NCBI RefSeq assembly: GCF_000426765.1
Contig: NZ_KE384566.1
Location: forward strand, 591,830-655,829
Direction: 5' to 3'
From: Vibrio litoralis DSM 17657
Lineage (GTDB): Bacteria; Pseudomonadota; Gammaproteobacteria; Enterobacterales; Vibrionaceae
Length of the DNA stretch: 64,000 bases
The notes beneath the pieces were generated by a model. It was given only the letters and a program-made list of their open reading frames with translations, was not told the DNA's origin and made no database searches. Below, piece after piece: positions 54,631 through 64,000 of this stretch. How positions within the stretch are numbered: position 1 is the stretch's first letter; the number at the start of each line of letters is the position of its first letter. The translations under genes were made by a program, and so were the position numbers.

Positions 54631-56268
54631 AAAAATTTTGGCTGTAAGTTGGTTAATTTGTGGCAAGACTATTGAGCTCGTTTGAGCAATTTGTCGCTGT
54701 TCTTCGATAACTGAATGAAGAATGTCATTGGTGGTGAGTGGGTTTGCGAGCACCACGCGGAATACACTGGTTTCCATACGATCCCACTGCACTGGCGTTA
54801 AACGAGTTCGGGAGACAAAGGAAATACCATTTTCACGTTGTTTCTTTTGAATAAACTGCGTCAGTTCATTGAGTAATTGGTGCAATTGTTGGCGCTCTTC
54901 AGTCGATGCGACTAATAAGGCTTTTCGCGTGTCTTGCGGCACATAGCGGTAGGTTAATAAACATAGTTCAGGTTCAGAAATTAGCTCGAAGTCATTTTGC
55001 TGTTTGACTAAGTTGGCAAAATAATGCGCTTTATCAATACTTTGGTCAATTAATAGTTCATAACCTGGGCGGCTGATAATGTGCATGCTGGAATACACGA
55101 GCATCGCCATGCCGGAACGAGAACCTTCTAATGTGTGTGAGCCGAGATCTTTTGAACCTTTACGCAGAATATATTCAGCATGGTGTTCTACCGCTTTCAT
55201 TGCTTCTGGATCTTTAAATAACACCATTCCTGCACCCATCGGGATATACAGCTGTTTGTGGGCATCTATCGTCACAGAGTCTGCGCGTTCAATACCTTTT
55301 AATAATGAACGATGATTATTCGACATTAATGTCGCGCCACCCCAAGCTGCATCCACATGGAAGTGGCAATTTTCTCGTTGTGCAATATCGGCGATGGTAT
55401 CTAAAGGATCAATGTTGCCCGTTTCAGTTGTACCCGCCACACCAATAATCGCGAATGGTTTGATTTTTTTATCTTTAAGTTGCTTGATGGTCTCTTCGAG
55501 TGCCGCCGGGCAAATACGGTTATGTTCATCGGCTTTGACTGGAACAAGGTTTGACTGGCCGATACCGAGTACATCCGTGGCTTTTTTCAGAGAGTAATGG
55601 CCACGTTCAGATACTAATACCGCCATTCCTTGATAACCATAATGCATCATGGCATTAAATAGGCCTTCTTTTTCTACCCCAGGAAAATCGCCATCAGCTT
55701 TTAATGCATTGTTACGCGCAACCCATAATGCAGTGATGTTAGCTATAGTGCCACCAGAACAAAATGCGCCGAGTGAATGTACCGCACTATGCATCCATTC
55801 TTGATAAAAGCTCTCAGATTGCCCGTAAATTAAACGGTGTAACATGCCAAGCACCTGGCGCTCTAAAGGCGTGAATGCTTTGGATGTTTCAATTTTTACT
55901 AGGTTTTGATTCAGTGCAATCATGATTTTAGACAACGGCATTAAAAAGTAAGGCAATGCAGAAGTCATATGACCAATAAAGCTTGGTGCTGAGGTATGTA
56001 CCGAATGGGAGACTAGGGTATCAAGAAGATGCTGAGTATGCTCTGAAACAAAGGTCGGAAACTCAGGGATTACAGCATCTGAAAAATCTTTTTCAATTTC
56101 TGATAAGGGTTTTTCTTCCACGACAATATGCTCTCTTAAGAATTCATTTAGATTCTGAGAAAGTTTTTGTTCGATGTTACCCAATGTTGAATCGGGAGCC
56201 TCTGGTACAGTAAAAATGCGCAGCAAGCTCTCAAAATTGACATCTACAATTTTGTCGTTAGATCCCAT
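54619..56268 (-). CDS. panP: PLP-dependent aspartate 1-decarboxylase PanP
   Basis: This 549-residue group II decarboxylase has the PLP lysine in TIDAHKQLYIPMGAG and the HVDAAWGG motif upstream of it. It also has FCSGGTIANITALWVARNNA for cofactor binding. It is often labelled glutamate decarboxylase. In vibrios this protein, PanP, makes beta-alanine from aspartate for coenzyme A synthesis in place of PanD. The assignment follows family and location near hexR and grxA. Confidence 0.88.
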   Translation of the reverse strand: MGSNDKIVDVNFESLLRIFTVPEAPDSTLGNIEQKLSQNLNEFLREHIVVEEKPLSEIEKDFSDAVIPEFPTFVSEHTQHLLDTLVSHSVHTSAPSFIGHMTSALPYFLMPLSKIMIALNQNLVKIETSKAFTPLERQVLGMLHRLIYGQSESFYQEWMHSAVHSLGAFCSGGTIANITALWVARNNALKADGDFPGVEKEGLFNAMMHYGYQGMAVLVSERGHYSLKKATDVLGIGQSNLVPVKADEHNRICPAALEETIKQLKDKKIKPFAIIGVAGTTETGNIDPLDTIADIAQRENCHFHVDAAWGGATLMSNNHRSLLKGIERADSVTIDAHKQLYIPMGAGMVLFKDPEAMKAVEHHAEYILRKGSKDLGSHTLEGSRSGMAMLVYSSMHIISRPGYELLIDQSIDKAHYFANLVKQQNDFELISEPELCLLTYRYVPQDTRKALLVASTEERQQLHQLLNELTQFIQKKQRENGISFVSRTRLTPVQWDRMETSVFRVVLANPLTTNDILHSVIEEQRQIAQTSSIVLPQINQLTAKIFQNV

Positions 56269-56392
56269 AACCCGTTTTCTTATAGAGTTTACGTTGATTT
56301 GAGAGAAATAATTTATCGTAATAAATCAATAAAGTCTCGTTCAAATGTAGGTAGTTTGTGTGTGGCCGTGCCCGAGGCTACATTATATGTAG

Positions 56393-56914
56393 TTACTTAC
56401 ACTCAATGGCGTTAGTTTTAGCAATCGATTGATTGTATTTGTCTAATGCAGGTTTGATATTGCTAGGGTGGCTCAACAGGTCAGCAAAAGCAGAGCGTAA
56501 TTCATAGTTTTTTTCATTCGGTGCCGATTGGCGGTCATCAAATGTTGTTTTAGCAATTTTGCCTAGTTCATCATCACGTTGTGATAAGGTTTTTACATCG
56601 GCTTGAGAAAGCTTCAGCCACGATTCAACTTGCTCATCCGTGGCGATTTTTTGGGGCTCAGAAGTCAGATAAAAATCCACTGCAGCACGATTCAATTCAA
56701 AATGATGGGTTCTGCCTTGTAAAAACCAATCACCGACATCTTTTAAATCAGGGTTCGACTCTGTGGTAATCGACACAAGATCTTGGTACCAAGTTAAAGA
56801 TGCATCAATATACGCATCGTATTTATCGGTTAAGCATTGGGTATTGTTATCTGTAGCGGCAAACACTGAACTGCTTAGAGATAGTAATAAAAGGGCGATA
56901 GCAGGTTTTTTCAT
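56393..56914 (-). CDS. Periplasmic protein, unknown function
   Basis: The gene encodes 173 residues with a clear signal peptide (MKKPAIALLLLSLSSSVFAA). The mature part is helical and acidic, with two Cys (TQCLTDKY and IECK at the end) that could form a disulfide. I do not recognise the family. AAAGAAAATG supports the start. It lies alone between panP and lysO. Confidence 0.75.
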   Translation of the reverse strand: MKKPAIALLLLSLSSSVFAATDNNTQCLTDKYDAYIDASLTWYQDLVSITTESNPDLKDVGDWFLQGRTHHFELNRAAVDFYLTSEPQKIATDEQVESWLKLSQADVKTLSQRDDELGKIAKTTFDDRQSAPNEKNYELRSAFADLLSHPSNIKPALDKYNQSIAKTNAIECK

Positions 56915-57045
56915 TTTCTTTCCTTGAGTAAGGCGTTAAAAGCCTTTTTATTATAGCGTTGACCCGTTTCTAGGTCAGTGTCTTATATCACTATTCCCTT
57001 CATTCTTGAAGTTGTAGCACGAATAATACATAACCGTAGTTGAGG

Positions 57046-57951
57046 TTACCCCCCTAAAGATACAAAAAACAGCATCAATATAGGAACGAGTAAGCTGAGA
57101 ATAAAGCCGCTGACGATGGCAATAGGGACACATTTTACACCACCAGTACTTTGTATAACAGGCAAGGTAAAGTCCATGGCGGTGGCGCCTGCATAACCAA
57201 TACTGGTACAAGGGTAGCGACGAATAAACATCGGTATGGCAATTAAGGCAACTAACTCACGCAGTAATTCCAACATAAAAGAAGCGCCACCATAAACGGG
57301 GCCGTAAGCATCTCCCATTAAAATACCCGCAAGTGAATACCAACCAAACCCAGATGCCATAGCGAGACCGTTGGTCATAGGTATATCCAATATATACGAT
57401 GCAATTATACCACCGATCCATGAAGTCCCGACAATAATACAAGCGATGATCATACCGCGTTTATTTAAAATAATTTGTCTGAGCGTGAGACCACTATTTC
57501 TTAATTGAATACCAATGAAAAAGAGTAACAGCAATAAAATGCCTTCGCTGATTTCATTAATGTATGGAACCTGAAAAGGAAGGAGTAGACCTAATAATAA
57601 GCCAGCACCAACGACTAAAATGAGTTTGGCGGATTCTAATGCCATCATGTAAACCGGCAATGGGGCGGCTTTCGATTGGGCTTCGACTGGCATCCATTTA
57701 TCAACCAAGGGTAGCGCTGCCAGGTTGCAAGCACCAATCGCGATAAAAAAGGTGAAGGTGAAAAGTACAATAGTTTGCAAATTACTGCCGAGGTTATCTA
57801 ACGCCGACAGACTTAAACCCATAAAAAAGAGAATAACGTAGATCAGATAAGAAACGGCTTGATTGATTCTGTGGTGCCAAGTTTCGTTACCAAGGGTAAT
57901 GAAGTAACCCACGACTAATGGCAGGAAAATCATAAATACACCTGAATACAT
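57046..57951 (-). CDS. lysO: LysO (YbjE)-family lysine exporter
   Basis: The protein has 301 residues from ATG 57951; GTG 57957 is an alternative. It has about eight helices and belongs to the DUF340 family, of which E. coli LysO exports lysine. The GWYSLAGILMGDAYGP and GGASFMLELLRELVALIAIP segments are typical of the family. GGGG lies five bases before the ATG. It is divergent from tfoX. Confidence 0.87.
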   Translation of the reverse strand: MYSGVFMIFLPLVVGYFITLGNETWHHRINQAVSYLIYVILFFMGLSLSALDNLGSNLQTIVLFTFTFFIAIGACNLAALPLVDKWMPVEAQSKAAPLPVYMMALESAKLILVVGAGLLLGLLLPFQVPYINEISEGILLLLLFFIGIQLRNSGLTLRQIILNKRGMIIACIIVGTSWIGGIIASYILDIPMTNGLAMASGFGWYSLAGILMGDAYGPVYGGASFMLELLRELVALIAIPMFIRRYPCTSIGYAGATAMDFTLPVIQSTGGVKCVPIAIVSGFILSLLVPILMLFFVSLGG

Positions 57952-58392
57952 AAGCACCCCAAATGAAAAGTGAGAGAGTAAAGGTCAATTGCGCGATCAT
58001 CTTAATGATTTTGAGAATGAAAATCATCTACTTAAGCTGAGAACGGATTTATTTTTTATGGTGAATTAAGTTTGTTGGGCATTTTATGAACCCTGTAATT
58101 TTTGTGGTGATATTTGCATGTTGAATTTAACTTTACATTTCCATAACACTGCAAAAATAACAATGCGAGTAGGCTCTCATTTTTCAAGGAGTTTTCATAG
58201 TTAGGTGTGAGCTATGCACTTACTTAATTTTTATCATAAAGTATCATTTATGTTAGAGCGTGTTCATAAAAACATGGTTAATAGAGTCGATGTTTTTAAG
58301 TCTGCTCGCAAAAAATATGGAAGTTATAAAAATATGTCTTATTGACGCTTGTGTATTGATCGGGGGGTTAAACATAAGTATGGAGGTTACAC
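57952..58392. other. Divergent lysO/tfoX region with tfoX leader
   Basis: These 441 bases separate lysO and tfoX. AAAAACAT (58268-58275) and ATGTTTTT (58290-58297) can form a hairpin. TGTGTA (58350-58355) can pair with TACACA (58388-58393), which includes the first base of the tfoX ATG, enclosing GGAGG (58382-58386). This is consistent with a translationally controlled tfoX leader. No lysine or cyclic-di-GMP riboswitch features were seen. Confidence 0.45.
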
Positions 58393-58986
58393 ATGGGCAG
58401 CAATATGGAACGTTCCTTTTTTGAATACGTAGCTAAGTTTGGCTCATTTCAAAAGCGTTCAATGTTTGGAGGAATTGGATTATTTAGTGAAGATGCAATG
58501 TATGCGTTAATTTCTGATGGAACTATTTTTATTCGTGGCGGCAGTGGTCTTGATAAAACCTTGGAAGAGAAGGGTTGTAAAAGATATAAACACGTAAAGA
58601 AACAAACGGTGGCAACGGTAAATTATTTTGATGTGACGAAGTTATATACAGAAGGTGATGAGTCACTCGATAGCATCATTCAATTATCGATTGAATACTC
58701 CAAGCAAGAAAGGGCATTTCAAAAATCAGCAGACAGTCGTAGGTTGCGTGATTTACCTAATATGCAACTCACACTAGAGCGAATGGTGAAAAAAGCAGGT
58801 GTACCAGATGTAAATACATTTTTACAGATGGGGCCGGAAGATGTCTTTAGGAAGGTAAAAGAAGCGTATGGTGGCGATGTCGATATACGTTTGTTGTGGA
58901 AATTTGCCGGAGCAGTAGACGGTTGTCATTGGAAACTTATTCAAGAGCCTAGAAAGCAGCAACTTTTATCCAGCGTGCACCACTAA
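58393..58986 (+). CDS. tfoX: TfoX/Sxy-family competence regulator
   Basis: This 197-residue protein has the TfoX N-terminal domain (SFFEYVAKFGSFQKRSMFGG, then IGLF) and the C-terminal domain beginning near LRDLPNMQLTLERMVKKAGV. Vibrio TfoX proteins are ~196 residues and induce natural transformation with CRP on chitin. The location beside lysO, panP and serC matches tfoX rather than the paralogue tfoY, whose leader carries a cyclic-di-GMP riboswitch not seen here. GGAGG precedes the ATG. Confidence 0.87.
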   Translation: MGSNMERSFFEYVAKFGSFQKRSMFGGIGLFSEDAMYALISDGTIFIRGGSGLDKTLEEKGCKRYKHVKKQTVATVNYFDVTKLYTEGDESLDSIIQLSIEYSKQERAFQKSADSRRLRDLPNMQLTLERMVKKAGVPDVNTFLQMGPEDVFRKVKEAYGGDVDIRLLWKFAGAVDGCHWKLIQEPRKQQLLSSVHH

Positions 58987-59008
58987 GTTACACTTAAACT
59001 ATTAAAGA

Positions 59009-59036
59009 AAAGCCTCGCATGTTGTGCGAGGCTTTG
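59009..59036 (+). terminator. tfoX terminator
   Basis: GCCTCGCA (59012-59019) and TGCGAGGC (59025-59032) form a perfect stem with A and T flanks. Confidence 0.85.
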
Positions 59037-59082
59037 TTGTGTTTGCTGTGTGCAGTTTTGATTAGCAGTTAAACGTGTTTGA

Positions 59083-59634
59083 TTAATAGTTAAAACGTGC
59101 TGTAACCATAACTTGGTCACCATAAATGTAATTTAGCTTACCTTCTAAGCCAATAGAAAACAGCTCAGTCGCATGGAATCGACCTGAGATTGAGCCATAA
59201 ACTTCATCGGTGTCAACATGGTTATTGATTTTGTAGTAACCTACCTGACCACCAATCTCAAACTGTGGGCCAAGCCATTGTCGAACACCTAGATTAATTT
59301 CCATTCCCGTGTCATTATCGAATTTGCGTCTGTCATCAACGAGTTTGAATAACATTTCACCTGTAATGTCTGTCCAGTTACTTACTGGCGCATGGAACCC
59401 TAAACCTGCAGAAAGATCGTAATCGCTGTCAAATTCAGAATCTAATGAAAAAATCGCGTGTGCATTGGGATGAATGGATTTACTAACCGCTGCACCAAAA
59501 GTCATTGGGCTCATACCAATTCGAGCATCAATATAATCGTAATTAAAGTTGCTCATATTGGCAGAGCCATTACTCGCGGCAAAAGTAGACCCAGATACCA
59601 ATAGTAGGCCAGAAAGAATCAGTGACTTGCGCAT
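59083..59634 (-). CDS. Outer-membrane beta-barrel protein, unknown function
   Basis: The gene encodes 183 residues with a signal peptide (MRKSLILSGLLLVSGSTFAA). Alternating hydrophobic strands end in MVTARFNY, a typical barrel C-terminus, so it should be a small eight-strand-type outer-membrane protein. The family's ligand or role is not known to me. It converges with tfoX across a terminator. Confidence 0.8.
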   Translation of the reverse strand: MRKSLILSGLLLVSGSTFAASNGSANMSNFNYDYIDARIGMSPMTFGAAVSKSIHPNAHAIFSLDSEFDSDYDLSAGLGFHAPVSNWTDITGEMLFKLVDDRRKFDNDTGMEINLGVRQWLGPQFEIGGQVGYYKINNHVDTDEVYGSISGRFHATELFSIGLEGKLNYIYGDQVMVTARFNY

Positions 59635-59909
59635 GAAAGAAAACCCTTTTCTTATTCAATCGTAAAAAATAGCAAATGAATTATTTATAATGTTTTTGCT
59701 CTATGTGGCTGATTTTGTCAGAAGCTGCGACTGATGTAAATTGGCAAAGTACTAGTTAATGTAAACATTCAGACAAATATGACAGCTTCATATATTAATT
59801 CAATTTATGAATTCTAAAATAGTAAGCCTTTAGATCTTTCTATTTCTTTTTTTTCATGACATCAAAAATGAATTTACGATAGACTGCTTTTTATTTGCCA
59901 AGGATTAAA

Positions 59910-61172
59910 ATGAATAATGTAAAGAAGTTCGTCGCAATTGGTGGCGCAGTACTATTAGGTGCATGTTGGCCGTTAGCGCTAGGGCAGTTTGCTCAAACGA
60001 CCATTCAAGACACGGTAAATAAGCTGGACAAAGAAGAAGTCAATGTTGAGCTTGTTAATTATGATCGTGGTTACCTGAGCTCCACAGCACAAACTAAAGT
60101 TACTGTGGTTGATCCAGTATTAAAGCAGCAGCTCGAACTAGATGGCTTGCCAACAGAGTTCTTGCTAGATCACACCATTAACCATGGCTTGGTTAGTATC
60201 GCGACGGATACTAAGCCCAATGACTATACTAGCTTACCGATTGATATCCATTCTGTTACCTATATTAACGGCTCAACTGCATTGGATATGACTAGTCAAA
60301 AAATGGCATTTAACTTTGCCAATGATGTGAATTCTAAGTTGGAGTTTTCTCCTGCTAAATTGAGTGCGGATATTAGCCGTGATGGTCATATTAAATTTGA
60401 TTATGCTTTTGAAGGCTTTGACGGCCACTTCAGTAATGGCGAATCTTTGACTGTTGATTCGGTTACTGGTGCTGGTAATGGTCAGAAGAAAGAGGGCTTT
60501 TGGCTGGGCAGTCAACAAATCACCGTCGGTGAAACCAATATGGTTGACGTGCAGGGCGTGAGTATTGTCGATGTTCATAAATTTGATTATGAATTTAATA
60601 CTGAAGAAAACACCAAAGAGAAAACCTTCTCTAGTCATCATAAAATCGCAGTAGATACTGTGGATCTTGTTGATGACACGCTGACGGATCTAGGCGTTGA
60701 TGCTTCATTTAATTCGTTAGATATCGAAGCTTTTTCTCAATTGCTGAGTGTGTATCAAGATAAAGGTCATGCATTAAATAATGACGATATCAAAGTTATT
60801 ATGGCTTCGGTTGATGGCTTGTTTGAAAAAGGGTTCAGCATTTCTCTTAATGAGATGAAAGCCTCGATTGGTGAAGGTAAGTTTAACAGTGATTGGTTAC
60901 TTAATTTCCCTAAAGGAGATAACAAAGTAACTAAAAACCCAATGCAAGTGATCTCATCGATTAATGGTGGAGCCAATGCCTTTATTTCCACTGAAATGGT
61001 TACGCAATTTCCATTTATTCAATCGGGTTTAGATGACTTAATCCAACAAGGCATCATGGTGAAGCAAGCGGATGGCTATCATCTTAATGGTGATATTAAA
61101 GGTGGCAACATTGTGTTCAAAGGTGGTAAAACATTGCCGCTATTTGTGGTACTTGCACCGTTATTTTTATAA
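59910..61172 (+). CDS. DUF945 (YdgA-like) envelope protein
   Basis: The protein has 420 residues from ATG 59910, with AAGGA upstream. An N-terminal anchor or signal (KKFVAIGGAVLLGACWPLAL) is followed by the DUF945 body: GQFAQTTIQDTVNKLDKEEV, then the YDRGYLSSTAQTKV motif that defines the family. E. coli YdgA is the best-known member; the function is unclear but periplasmic or inner-membrane-anchored. It is monocistronic. Confidence 0.87.
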   Translation: MNNVKKFVAIGGAVLLGACWPLALGQFAQTTIQDTVNKLDKEEVNVELVNYDRGYLSSTAQTKVTVVDPVLKQQLELDGLPTEFLLDHTINHGLVSIATDTKPNDYTSLPIDIHSVTYINGSTALDMTSQKMAFNFANDVNSKLEFSPAKLSADISRDGHIKFDYAFEGFDGHFSNGESLTVDSVTGAGNGQKKEGFWLGSQQITVGETNMVDVQGVSIVDVHKFDYEFNTEENTKEKTFSSHHKIAVDTVDLVDDTLTDLGVDASFNSLDIEAFSQLLSVYQDKGHALNNDDIKVIMASVDGLFEKGFSISLNEMKASIGEGKFNSDWLLNFPKGDNKVTKNPMQVISSINGGANAFISTEMVTQFPFIQSGLDDLIQQGIMVKQADGYHLNGDIKGGNIVFKGGKTLPLFVVLAPLFL

Positions 61173-61230
61173 TCAGAGTGAAATGCATGACACACATTTT
61201 TTATTGAGAAAATAGGTGTTTTACGATGAA

Positions 61231-61256
61231 AGGGGCCAATGTGGCCTCTTTTTTTA
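61231..61256 (+). terminator. DUF945 gene terminator
   Basis: AGGGGCCA and TGGCCTCT pair around ATG with one G-U, followed by a run of T. Confidence 0.85.
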
Positions 61257-61357
61257 TGTTTGAACAAAAATGGCTTTTCTCAATTAAGTAAAAAATGGTA
61301 TTACTGTAGGTAAATTCGTTATCTTTATTTGTCATCTACGCAGGAGCAAAATTCATC

Positions 61358-62440
61358 ATGGAACCTATCTATAACTTCAGTGCTGGCCCAGCAAGTCTTC
61401 CTAAAGCGGTTATGCAACAAGCTCAGAAAGAGTTTTTAGATTGGAATGGCCTAGGCACATCCGTTATGGAAATCAGTCATCGCAGTAAACCTTTCTTGAA
61501 AGTGGCGGCGGATGCAGAGCAAGATCTACGCGATCTCCTTTCTATCCCTGATAATTACAAAGTGCTTTTCTGTCAGGGTGGCGCTCGTGCTCAGTTTGCG
61601 GCTATTCCTATGAACTTATTAGGTGATGCTAAAACCGCTGATTATATTGATGGTGGGTACTGGGCAGCCAGCGCGGTTGATGAAGCGCAAAAATATTGCC
61701 AACCGAATGTATTTAAAGCCTCGACTGAAATTGATGGAAAAACCGCAGTACTGCCGGCTTCTGAATGGGTCTTATCCGATGATGCAGCTTATGTGCATTT
61801 TTGCCCGAATGAGACCATTGATGGCATTGAAATTAATGATTTACCACAGACAGATAAACCAATTGTCGCGGATATGTCTTCAACAATTTTATCGCGTGAA
61901 ATTGATGTGTCTAAATACGGCGTGATTTACGCAGGTGCTCAGAAAAACATTGGCCCAGCCGGTTTATGTATTGTGATTGTGCGTGATGATCTGCTTGAAT
62001 TCGCGAATTCAGCGTTGCCAAGCATTTTAAATTACAAAGTTTTGTTCGAAAAAGAATCAATGTTCAATACGCCTCCAACTTATGCTTGGTACTTATCGGG
62101 CTTAGTCTTTAAATGGCTAAAAGCCAATGGCGGTGTTGCGGAGATGGAAAAAGTGAACCGTGCCAAGGCTGCGTTACTTTATCAATGTATTGATGAGTCA
62201 GATTTTTATCGTAACAACGTCCATACGAATAACCGTTCATTGATGAATGTGCCATTCCAACTCGCCAAACCTGAGCTTGATGGACTGTTCCTTGAGCAAG
62301 CTGAAGCGCGTGGTTTACAAGCATTGAAAGGCCATCGAGCGGTAGGTGGCATGCGAGCGTCTATTTACAACGCAATGCCATTCGAAGGGGTACAAGCGTT
62401 AGTTGATTTCATGAAAGAGTTTGAAGCGGCCAATAAATAA
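61358..62440 (+). CDS. serC: Phosphoserine aminotransferase SerC
   Basis: This 360-residue PLP enzyme converts 3-phosphohydroxypyruvate to phosphoserine, and also acts in pyridoxine synthesis. The PLP Lys196 is in [12 protein letters not shown]; the N-terminus [18 protein letters not shown] and the HRSKPF motif match the family. CAGGAGC precedes the ATG. It is bounded by terminators on both sides. Confidence 0.96.
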   Translation: MEPIYNFSAGPASLPKAVMQQAQKEFLDWNGLGTSVMEISHRSKPFLKVAADAEQDLRDLLSIPDNYKVLFCQGGARAQFAAIPMNLLGDAKTADYIDGGYWAASAVDEAQKYCQPNVFKASTEIDGKTAVLPASEWVLSDDAAYVHFCPNETIDGIEINDLPQTDKPIVADMSSTILSREIDVSKYGVIYAGAQKNIGPAGLCIVIVRDDLLEFANSALPSILNYKVLFEKESMFNTPPTYAWYLSGLVFKWLKANGGVAEMEKVNRAKAALLYQCIDESDFYRNNVHTNNRSLMNVPFQLAKPELDGLFLEQAEARGLQALKGHRAVGGMRASIYNAMPFEGVQALVDFMKEFEAANK

Positions 62441-62460
62441 CTTCAAATTTATGAATAGAT

Positions 62461-62502
62461 AAAAAAACCGCCAAGTTGATTTTTTAACTTGGCGGTTTTT
62501 AT
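62461..62502. terminator. serC/cydC bidirectional terminator
   Basis: AAACCGCCAAGTT and AACTTGGCGGTTT form a perfect 13-bp stem with an eight-base loop, A tract before and T tract after. It suits both serC and the convergent cydC. Confidence 0.95.
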
Positions 62503-62529
62503 TTGAATTACCTTTCTTAAGTAGAATAC

Positions 62530-64000
62530 TTATAGACGCTGATGCAAGCGGTGATATAAGCCATTTTGGGCCAATAATTGGCTATGGCTGCCTTGCTCTA
62601 CAATCTCACCTTGATCCATCAAACAAATCATATCCATTTTTTCTAAGCCAACTAAGCGGTGAGTAACGAATACCACGGTTTTATTAATAGTATGTTTACT
62701 TAATAACTGCATAATTTGGCTTTCGGTTTGTTTGTCTAAGCCTTCTGTAGGTTCATCAAATAGCATAATTGGAGCGTTGTGTAATACCGCTCGAGCAATA
62801 CCAATACGACGTTTTTCACCGCCAGATAGTTGACGACCACCATCGCCTAACCAGGTATCTAAACCGGTATTCTCGTTAAGGTGAGAAAGGCCAACTTCTT
62901 GCAAAATTTGCTTCATTTCTTCATCAGACGCATCAGGCTTAGCCAGTTGTAGGTTGTCTTTCAATGTGCCATTTAGAATATCAACACGTTGACTAACCAC
63001 TGAAATACTTTGGCGTAAACCTTTCTCGGTCCATTGTTCGATAGCGCTACCGCCAAGAAGTAATTCACCAGAAGTCACATCAAATTGGCGAGTTAACAAT
63101 TGCAGTAGGGTAGATTTACCTGAACCGGTTTGGCCGACAATCGCCAGTTTCTGACCAGAGTTTAAGTTCAGCGATACTGATTTAAGCGCATCTTTATCAC
63201 TATCATGGTAACGATAATTCACATTGCTTAGTTGAACATTATAATCTTGGCTAGTTTCTGTGCCAGATTCGGTAAACACGACATCTGGGGTGGCTGAAAG
63301 TACTTCATTTAACCGGCGCGCCGATTCTAAGGTTTGTCCTAGATACTGGAATGCACCAGCAATTGGCATTAATAGTTCAAAACTCGCCATGGTTGCAAAG
63401 GCCATCATCGCGACCATTGGGCCCGGAGGCTGGCCATTAATACCGTCAGCTGCCATCCAAATGATCAATACTAGGCTCCAACCATTCGCTAGTAACAGTA
63501 GGGCGCTTGCAAGACCGGTGTAGTGAGCATTTTTAAATTGGTTTTTAATTAATGAGTCTTGATGTGTGCTTATAGCTTCACGATATTTAGGTTCAGCGCC
63601 AAATAAGACTAATTCACTGTGACCTTGTACCCAATCTAGCGTTGCAATACGTAGCTTAGCTTTATTTTGGGTTAGCGTTTCACCATTGTGCTTGCCTAAT
63701 TTGTAGAAAATAATCGGCCACAGCAATAATAAGGTAAGTAGAATCGCCCCAAGTGTTAAACCTATGGTTAAATCAAACCAAGCAATGAACACCGTTAACG
63801 ATGCAATACCAAAAATGCCGACAATAATTGGGCTCACTAAGCGTAAATACACGTGATCCATGGCATCGACATCCGCCACAAGACGGTTGAGTAGATCAGC
63901 ATCACGCAGCTTTGATAAGCGCCCCGGAATTAATGGCGTCAACTTCTTAAAGAAGAAGATCCGTAGATCGGCCAATAACTTGAACGTTGCATCGTGGCTG
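62530..64000 (-). CDS. cydC: CydC, glutathione/cysteine ABC exporter subunit (5' partial)
   Basis: The frame is open to the right edge (…SHDATFKLLADLRIFFFKKL), so the N-terminal part, roughly 90 residues, lies outside. Visible are about four helices of the exporter domain, ELLNRLVADVDAMDHVYLR-like sequence (here DLLNRLVADVDAMDHVYLR), Walker A GQTGSGKS, signature LSGGEKRRIGIARAV and Walker B IMLFDEPTEGLD. CydDC exports reductant to the periplasm for cytochrome bd assembly. cydD should be upstream on the minus strand. Confidence 0.95.
   Translation of the reverse strand, partial: SHDATFKLLADLRIFFFKKLTPLIPGRLSKLRDADLLNRLVADVDAMDHVYLRLVSPIIVGIFGIASLTVFIAWFDLTIGLTLGAILLTLLLLWPIIFYKLGKHNGETLTQNKAKLRIATLDWVQGHSELVLFGAEPKYREAISTHQDSLIKNQFKNAHYTGLASALLLLANGWSLVLIIWMAADGINGQPPGPMVAMMAFATMASFELLMPIAGAFQYLGQTLESARRLNEVLSATPDVVFTESGTETSQDYNVQLSNVNYRYHDSDKDALKSVSLNLNSGQKLAIVGQTGSGKSTLLQLLTRQFDVTSGELLLGGSAIEQWTEKGLRQSISVVSQRVDILNGTLKDNLQLAKPDASDEEMKQILQEVGLSHLNENTGLDTWLGDGGRQLSGGEKRRIGIARAVLHNAPIMLFDEPTEGLDKQTESQIMQLLSKHTINKTVVFVTHRLVGLEKMDMICLMDQGEIVEQGSHSQLLAQNGLYHRLHQRL

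Noticed and set aside
57952..58392. Lysine riboswitch before lysO or cyclic-di-GMP riboswitch before tfoX
   Set aside because: I looked for the conserved riboswitch cores on both strands and saw neither. The tfoX-type gene here also fits tfoX, not the riboswitch-controlled tfoY.

Overview
The window looks like chromosomal DNA of a Vibrio or close relative (Vibrionaceae) with the right-hand end of an integrated phage at its left edge. The taxonomic call rests on gene content and order. It has metR/metE, rsuA-bcr, a DUF2913 gene, psrA-fadE and fabV. The run ybjL, grxA, hexR, panP, lysO, tfoX, a barrel protein, a DUF945 protein, serC and cydC is typical of Vibrio chromosome 1. No rRNA, tRNA, CRISPR array or insertion sequence was recognised.

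Bases 1 to about 10640 are prophage. A giant polyvalent virion-type protein (over 2,500 residues, open at the window edge) carries two metallopeptidase-like motifs, a PLxRFG-type motif and a hydrophobic C-terminal region. It is followed by an A+T-rich, overlapping four-gene cassette: a lipoprotein, a small exported protein, a proteasome-like Ntn-hydrolase and a 52-residue protein. The cassette closes with a strong terminator. Next come repeats that look like integrase arm sites, then a 27-codon remnant resembling the start of a YgiQ-type radical SAM gene. This suggests the phage integrated into that gene.

Bases 10.8-20.4 kb hold elbB, small hypothetical genes, the divergent metR-metE pair with visible MetR and MetJ sites, a META-domain lipoprotein, DUF1289 and SDR genes, and rplY with a structured leader. 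Bases 19.4-25.6 kb form a gluconate module on the minus strand: a TRAP transporter (dctPQM), a gluconokinase/6-phosphogluconate dehydrogenase fusion and the GntR repressor. Twin GntR-type palindromes sit at its promoter. Then come radD and fadL, the latter with FadR-type sites.

Bases 29.7-43.1 kb are on the plus strand: rsuA-bcr, a DUF2913 gene, an AttEFGH-like ABC system (ATPase, FtsX-type permease, lipocalin-like protein), nhaA, psrA-fadE and fabV. The fatty-acid genes fadL, psrA, fadE and fabV carry several candidate operators, and fabV has a terminator-like hairpin in its leader. Bases 43.2-49.3 kb hold a kinase-like gene, a methyltransferase-like membrane protein and a two-module arsenic locus. 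Module one is arsR1-acr3. Module two is arsR2, a GAPDH-like gene, a dual-specificity-type phosphatase and arsJ. The two modules share an operator-like dyad.

Bases 49.4-64 kb are conserved core: a DEAD-box helicase, ybjL, grxA, hexR, panP, a periplasmic protein, lysO, the competence regulator tfoX, an outer-membrane barrel, a DUF945 protein, serC and the 3' part of cydC, which runs off the right edge. All identifications come from reading the sequence; no database search was run.
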